A DNA stretch of 64,000 nt from Unio delphinus (lineage: Eukaryota; Mollusca; Bivalvia; Unionida; Unionidae). The translations under genes were made by a program, and so were the position numbers. Each line of letters begins with the position of its first letter. The first letter of the stretch is position 1. Below, in pieces: positions 59,918-64,000 of this stretch. The stretch spans positions 33,207,315 to 33,271,314 of the forward strand of contig JAQISU010001235.1 in assembly GCA_029339505.1 (NCBI GenBank), given 5' to 3'. Under the pieces are notes generated by a model. The model ran no database searches. It was not told where the DNA came from and worked only from the letters and a program-made list of their open reading frames with translations.

Positions 59918-60199
59918 GTGGACAAGTCAGGTGCTATAAAGCATAGTGTCAAGTCAGGTGCTATAAAGCATAGTGTCAAGTCAGGTGCTATAAAGCATAG
60001 TGTCAAGTCAGTTGCTATAAAGCATAGTGTCAAGTCAGGTGCTATAAAGCATAGTGTCAAGTCAGGTGCTATAAAGCATAGTGTCAAGTCAGGTGCTATA
60101 AAGCATAGTGTCAAGTCAGGTGCTATAAAGCATAGTGTCAAGTCAGGTGCTATAAAGCATAGTGTCAAGTCAGGTGCTATAAAGCATAGTGTCAAGTGA
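59918..60199. repeat. 27-bp minisatellite, about 10 copies
   Basis: Unit GTCAAGTCAGGTGCTATAAA plus GCATAGT, repeated with almost no variation (one G-to-T near 60011). Being a multiple of three, it leaves both strands open; the predicted 9-residue repeats are not evidence of a gene. Confidence 0.97.
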
Positions 60200-61677
60200 A
60201 GACCAGATGGTGCTAACACTGATGTTTAGTGAAGCAGAGAAGCCGTATCTCCTGGTGTATTATCTAGTCCTAGTTGTAAATGCAAGCATTGTGCCAATAT
60301 AATAAGCATTCATTTATGTGGTCACATTGGTATAATGCTAAATTAAAGAGAATATGAGAAGAAAATTAAGAAATATTAAAAATTCTGAAGCTGAAATGGA
60401 GATTATAGTATTAGCATGCAGGAAAGTTATTTATTGTCCATCTTTGTTTTATATGCCCACAAGAAGGTCAGGAATAAATTATGTTCCAATGTTATCCAGC
60501 CATCAATCCATATATTACCAATTTTTCCACTCCAAACTCCCATTGTCCCCCTAAATTTAACAACTGACCATATATTGATCATTATAGGAGGACAGAGGTA
60601 CATAAAAGGCCCCAATGCTAACTAGGTCAGCATCATAGAAACATATGAAAGCCTTCCTGACTGCTATTAATATGTTCTCACACCCAACTTATATTAGTTT
60701 CTATGATGCTGACCAGATTTATTGCTTCCCTCACATCTGTCTCTGAAATTCCCATACTCACACATCCCACATATTACTAGTTAGAAACCTGATATTGGTA
60801 CTGCTATATATTTTATCCCCCTCCCCCTTTGTGCTAAAAATCCCTTTGGGTCACAGGTACTAAGAATCCCTTTGGTCATATAAACCCCATCACCGATGGC
60901 TATATAATTAGCAGAATTTAACCTTTTATGACCTTGACATTCATAGTTGTACATAATAGTTTCAAGTGTTATGACTCTGTCTTGAAGGGTATTAGAGTAA
61001 CATACAAGTAAAGGTTAACGAGGGTTCCACAGAGCCCATTGACTCACTTTGTATCTATGTATTAATGTATCCCTCCTCCTTCTATCTGACTTTCACAAAT
61101 CCTTAAAAAAGGCCTTCAACATTGGTTAACATTTCTGCCACTGTTGCTGTCACAAAAATAATACCCATGTCTCACCATGCTTGTGTAGGTTAGACAAGCA
61201 AGTAACATTGATCAGTGATCTTTTTTTTAAGAAAAAAATGATCTTGGCTATGTGACACTCTGTCATAGAAACGTGTGAATAAGAAGACTATCTCAAACAA
61301 ATTTTGAAATATAGAGAACAAACATTTATATAAGATTTCTTTGATGAGAAAGGTTTTTATTTATGATAAGAAGGTTTTTTCGCGAGTTATATGATTACAC
61401 GGTATTATTGTATTATAAGTGAAATCAGGCGATATTAAAAATTATTTTTCTACACGAGAAAAAATGCACCCCAAAGAATGTTGAAGTTCTATTCTGGAAT
61501 CGACCAGGATGCATACAGTACCGTAGTTTAATGATCCATTTTTTTTTCTTCTCAGTGTCCGAAAGCTCAAAAAATACTTTCTTTAATTAAATTAAATATT
61601 CTAAAAACCAGTGTTTCCTGGAACAAGATATATTTGTTTCCCTATAAAATTACTTTGGATACAAAATTATGATGGCT
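60200..61677. other. Intergenic, no gene seen
   Basis: Overlapping short frames at 60354-60625 have no domain. Nothing else recognised. Confidence 0.45.
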
Positions 61678-61790
61678 CCAGTTTAGAATTAACTACAACA
61701 TACTGACCACATACTTTTAGAATTGACCACAAGATACTGACCACAAATAGTTTTAGAATTGACCACAACATACTGACCACAAACAGTTTC
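61678..61790. repeat. Imperfect tandem repeat of about 36 bp, three units
   Basis: TTTAGAATTGACCACAA-ATACTGACCACA repeats three times with small length differences. Confidence 0.85.
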
Positions 61791-62309
61791 TTATTCAAAA
61801 TTTCTTTTGTAGCTGATAATGAATGTTACTTCTATGAAGAGGGGAGGAGTGAGGAAAAAAATGATGAAGTATTTATTTTGTTGTGAAACATTTTTGGTGT
61901 CGGATTGTACATTTTTGTTGGGCTGATATTTGATTGGCTTTTGAGATTTTGGAAAATATTTTTTTATAGATTTAAACGAATCATGCCTGTCAAAGTTTGT
62001 AAATTTAGTATTATTACTAGCCAAATCAATTAAATTTAGATCTAAGTTACGAAACAAAAAAATATTAAAACACTAATTGGAATTGATATTTCATTTTAAA
62101 TTTGAAGCTAATAAGCCTTAACTGGGAGATCCAAAACTTTAAAAATTATTTACTAAATGGATTCTTGTGAAAACATAATTGATACGGGAATAGATTAGTG
62201 TCTATGAACGTGGAATAGTTGATAACTGTGAAGAAATGTCATATTTGTTTTCACTGAATGAAGTATTGACTTGAAAACTCCTCCCATTTTCTCTGGTGTT
62301 CAGCTTTAA
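61791..62309. other. Intergenic, no gene seen
   Basis: No feature recognised. Confidence 0.45.
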
Positions 62310-62515
62310 GGTGTTAGTGTTAGGACTGGTTGGCCTGGTGTCAGGATAATGTGACAGGGTTAGGACTAGTCGGCTTGGTGTCAGGATAATGTGATTGGGT
62401 GGGACATGATGCTACATGTCTGTGACACGATGTTCAAGTGCTAGACATCACTATAAACTGTCACACTGCATACATTTTAAGTATATGACTAAATTTGTTA
62501 AACCTATGCTAAAAT
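62310..62515 (+). mobile_element. SINE, head-truncated, with internal duplication
   Basis: Plus-strand body of the 32292 family, with the segment GTTAGGACT-GT-GGC-TGGTGTCAGG present twice in a row (62317-62350 and 62358-62391). Confidence 0.8.
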
Positions 62516-62823
62516 CCCAAAACTGATTATAAAAAACAGCAGCTGCATCCACAAGAAAGCCCTAATGTGTCACACGAAAGACACTTGTTAACACACAACC
62601 CACCCCCCCAGTAATTTAAGAGAAATTTCATTACCACTTTAATATATTTAAACAGTAGATAGTCCGTCTCATGCAAATTTCTGCGTGCCCATAAAGTTCC
62701 TATAGGTTTAAGTTTGGGATGAGGGAACCTCAGTGATATATAACAAATCACTAAGTCAATTTTGATAATTTCTAAGTATATATTTATTTATTTATCAAAG
62801 TTCTTATTGATTTATATTTTTCA
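62516..62823. other. Intergenic, no gene seen
   Basis: No feature recognised. Confidence 0.45.
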
Positions 62824-62987
62824 AGGCCTGGCCCTAGGCAAGGCAAATAAGGCAACTGCCTTGGGCCATGAGCTTTCAGGAAATCAACTCCACAATGCGA
62901 TATTTTTGCTTGGGGGCTCTGCTCATCGCTTGCTGCCTTGTGCCCAACATGCTCCCGTTGGGCCCCGCACATCCTAGGGCCAGGCCT
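62824..62987. mobile_element. Palindrome-ended MITE, copy 1
   Basis: Starts AGGCCTGGCCCTAGG and ends with its exact inverse CCTAGGGCCAGGCCT. The interior AAGGCAACTGCCTTGGG is also self-complementary. Target duplication not evident. Confidence 0.8.
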
Positions 62988-63225
62988 GCCTCCTATACAT
63001 ACCCAAAAATAAATGCACATGACCACGGGTAAAGTAAACATGCACACCGTACTATTTGAGTATCTCTTTGCAAGAGACCTAAGATGAGATGCACATATTG
63101 TTCAGTCACTCCATATAAAATAAAAAAAAAAATAAACCACCCTAGGTAATGTTTTATGCATCTACAAAGTCAGTTAACCAAATTGTTCTTAAGGGCTACC
63201 AAATTATTATCTTGCCATATTCCGT

Positions 63226-63374
63226 GCAGGCCCAGCCCTAGAATAAGGCAAACGAGGCAACTGCTTTGGGTCCCATGCTTTCAAGAAATCAACTCTGCCA
63301 TGCAATTTTGTTTGATTGGGGCCACAATCATCGCTTGCTGCCTTTAGCCCCGCATATCCTAGGGCCCGGCCCAG
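63226..63374. mobile_element. Palindrome-ended MITE, copy 2
   Basis: Same family and direction as 62824-62987 (shared GAGGCAACTGC, TTTCAAGAAATCAACTC and TCATCGCTTGCTGCCTT). Ends GGCCCAGCCCTAG and CTAGGGCCCGGCCC. Confidence 0.8.
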
Positions 63375-64000
63375 ATTTTTTCCTGTCCACTTCTCCTGTT
63401 TTTTTACACTGAAAAATTTAACTACACAGTTTTCAGATATGTCTCACCAATCTACTTACTTTCTCTTATTTCGTGCCTTCCACACACTTTCATTTTTTCT
63501 CATTATACAAGAAAAGCTATATGACATACCCACACCCACTTTCATTACATGCATAATATGATTGACTGTTACCAAAAAAGGAAGGGCTTTTCAGAACATC
63601 AAGTAACTTAATGTTGATGCAGCATTTTAGAAGAATATGACAAGAACAACTCTGTTTTGACCGACCAATATTTCTTAACACTGTGCTGGAGGTTTTCAGC
63701 CAAATAGTGTTGGGCTATCAGTCACTCACTAGTAATTAATACATTTATTTCAACTGCTCTTTGTATGCAGATGGTAATCAAACTGCCTATTCATATGACC
63801 AAGACATTAAATGGTTCCAAATCCTCACGTTATTCTACCTAGCCCTCTATGCTTATGAATCCCTGTCAGAGCAGAACACCTATGTATCCATTGGTTCATG
63901 GCCTGAACATTTTTAAATTGCTTACTCATGAGTGAAAGCTCTATGGACAAGCAGAAATTTGTCTGTCAGAATCAAAGGTTTAAAACTCCTGCACAATAGT
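63375..64000. other. Intergenic, no gene seen
   Basis: Up to the window edge no domain, exon or repeat is recognised. Confidence 0.45.

Noticed and set aside
59899..60219. Possible repeat proteins on both strands at the 27-bp array
   Set aside because: Any stop-free unit of a length divisible by three gives this; there is no start context, splice site or similarity.

Overview
This is AT-rich DNA from an animal nucleus. It has no operons and few long open frames. It does have split exons, abundant microsatellites, tRNA-derived SINEs, several LINE families and many small inverted-repeat DNA transposons. The repeat types and the one host gene suggest a marine invertebrate, probably a lophotrochozoan such as a mollusc, but the species cannot be fixed from the sequence.

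Layout. 0-4 kb: fragments of CR1-like and RTE/L1-like LINEs among (TA)n and trinucleotide repeats. 4.1-6.2 kb: a non-coding element with long terminal inverted repeats (TIRs). 7.0-13.0 kb: a decayed 6-kb virus-like element with TIRs of about 240 bp. It carries remnants of a double-jelly-roll major capsid protein, a minor capsid-like protein, a retroviral-type integrase, a parvovirus-like phospholipase A2 domain and a packaging ATPase. I see no DNA polymerase B in it. 13.3-17.4 kb: a nearly complete but frameshifted LINE on the minus strand. 17.4-27 kb: microsatellites, several copies of two unclassified dispersed repeats, a perfect palindromic MITE and a decayed LINE. 27.0-31.0 kb: a possible TTAA-flanked element enclosing a fold-back structure with arms of about 830 bp. 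31-32.6 kb: a LINE 3' end whose tail is repeated in tandem, then a full-length SINE.

34.5-46 kb is the least repetitive part. It holds the only convincing host gene, on the minus strand (coding 43038 to 38360, three coding exons, 192 codons). The gene encodes a RHIM motif followed by a death domain, the architecture of an IMD- or RIPK1-tail-like innate immune adaptor without a kinase. Its introns hold a 54-bp minisatellite and several transposons. 46-64 kb is mostly non-coding: a decayed CR1-like LINE, hAT-type MITEs with clear 8-bp target duplications, SINEs, a local duplication and a 27-bp minisatellite.

Except for the RHIM/death-domain gene, every coding trace I recognise belongs to a mobile or virus-like element and is broken. 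Microsatellites recur at LINE tails, and several insertions are nested; one SINE sits exactly in the P-loop of the viral ATPase, which gives relative dates.
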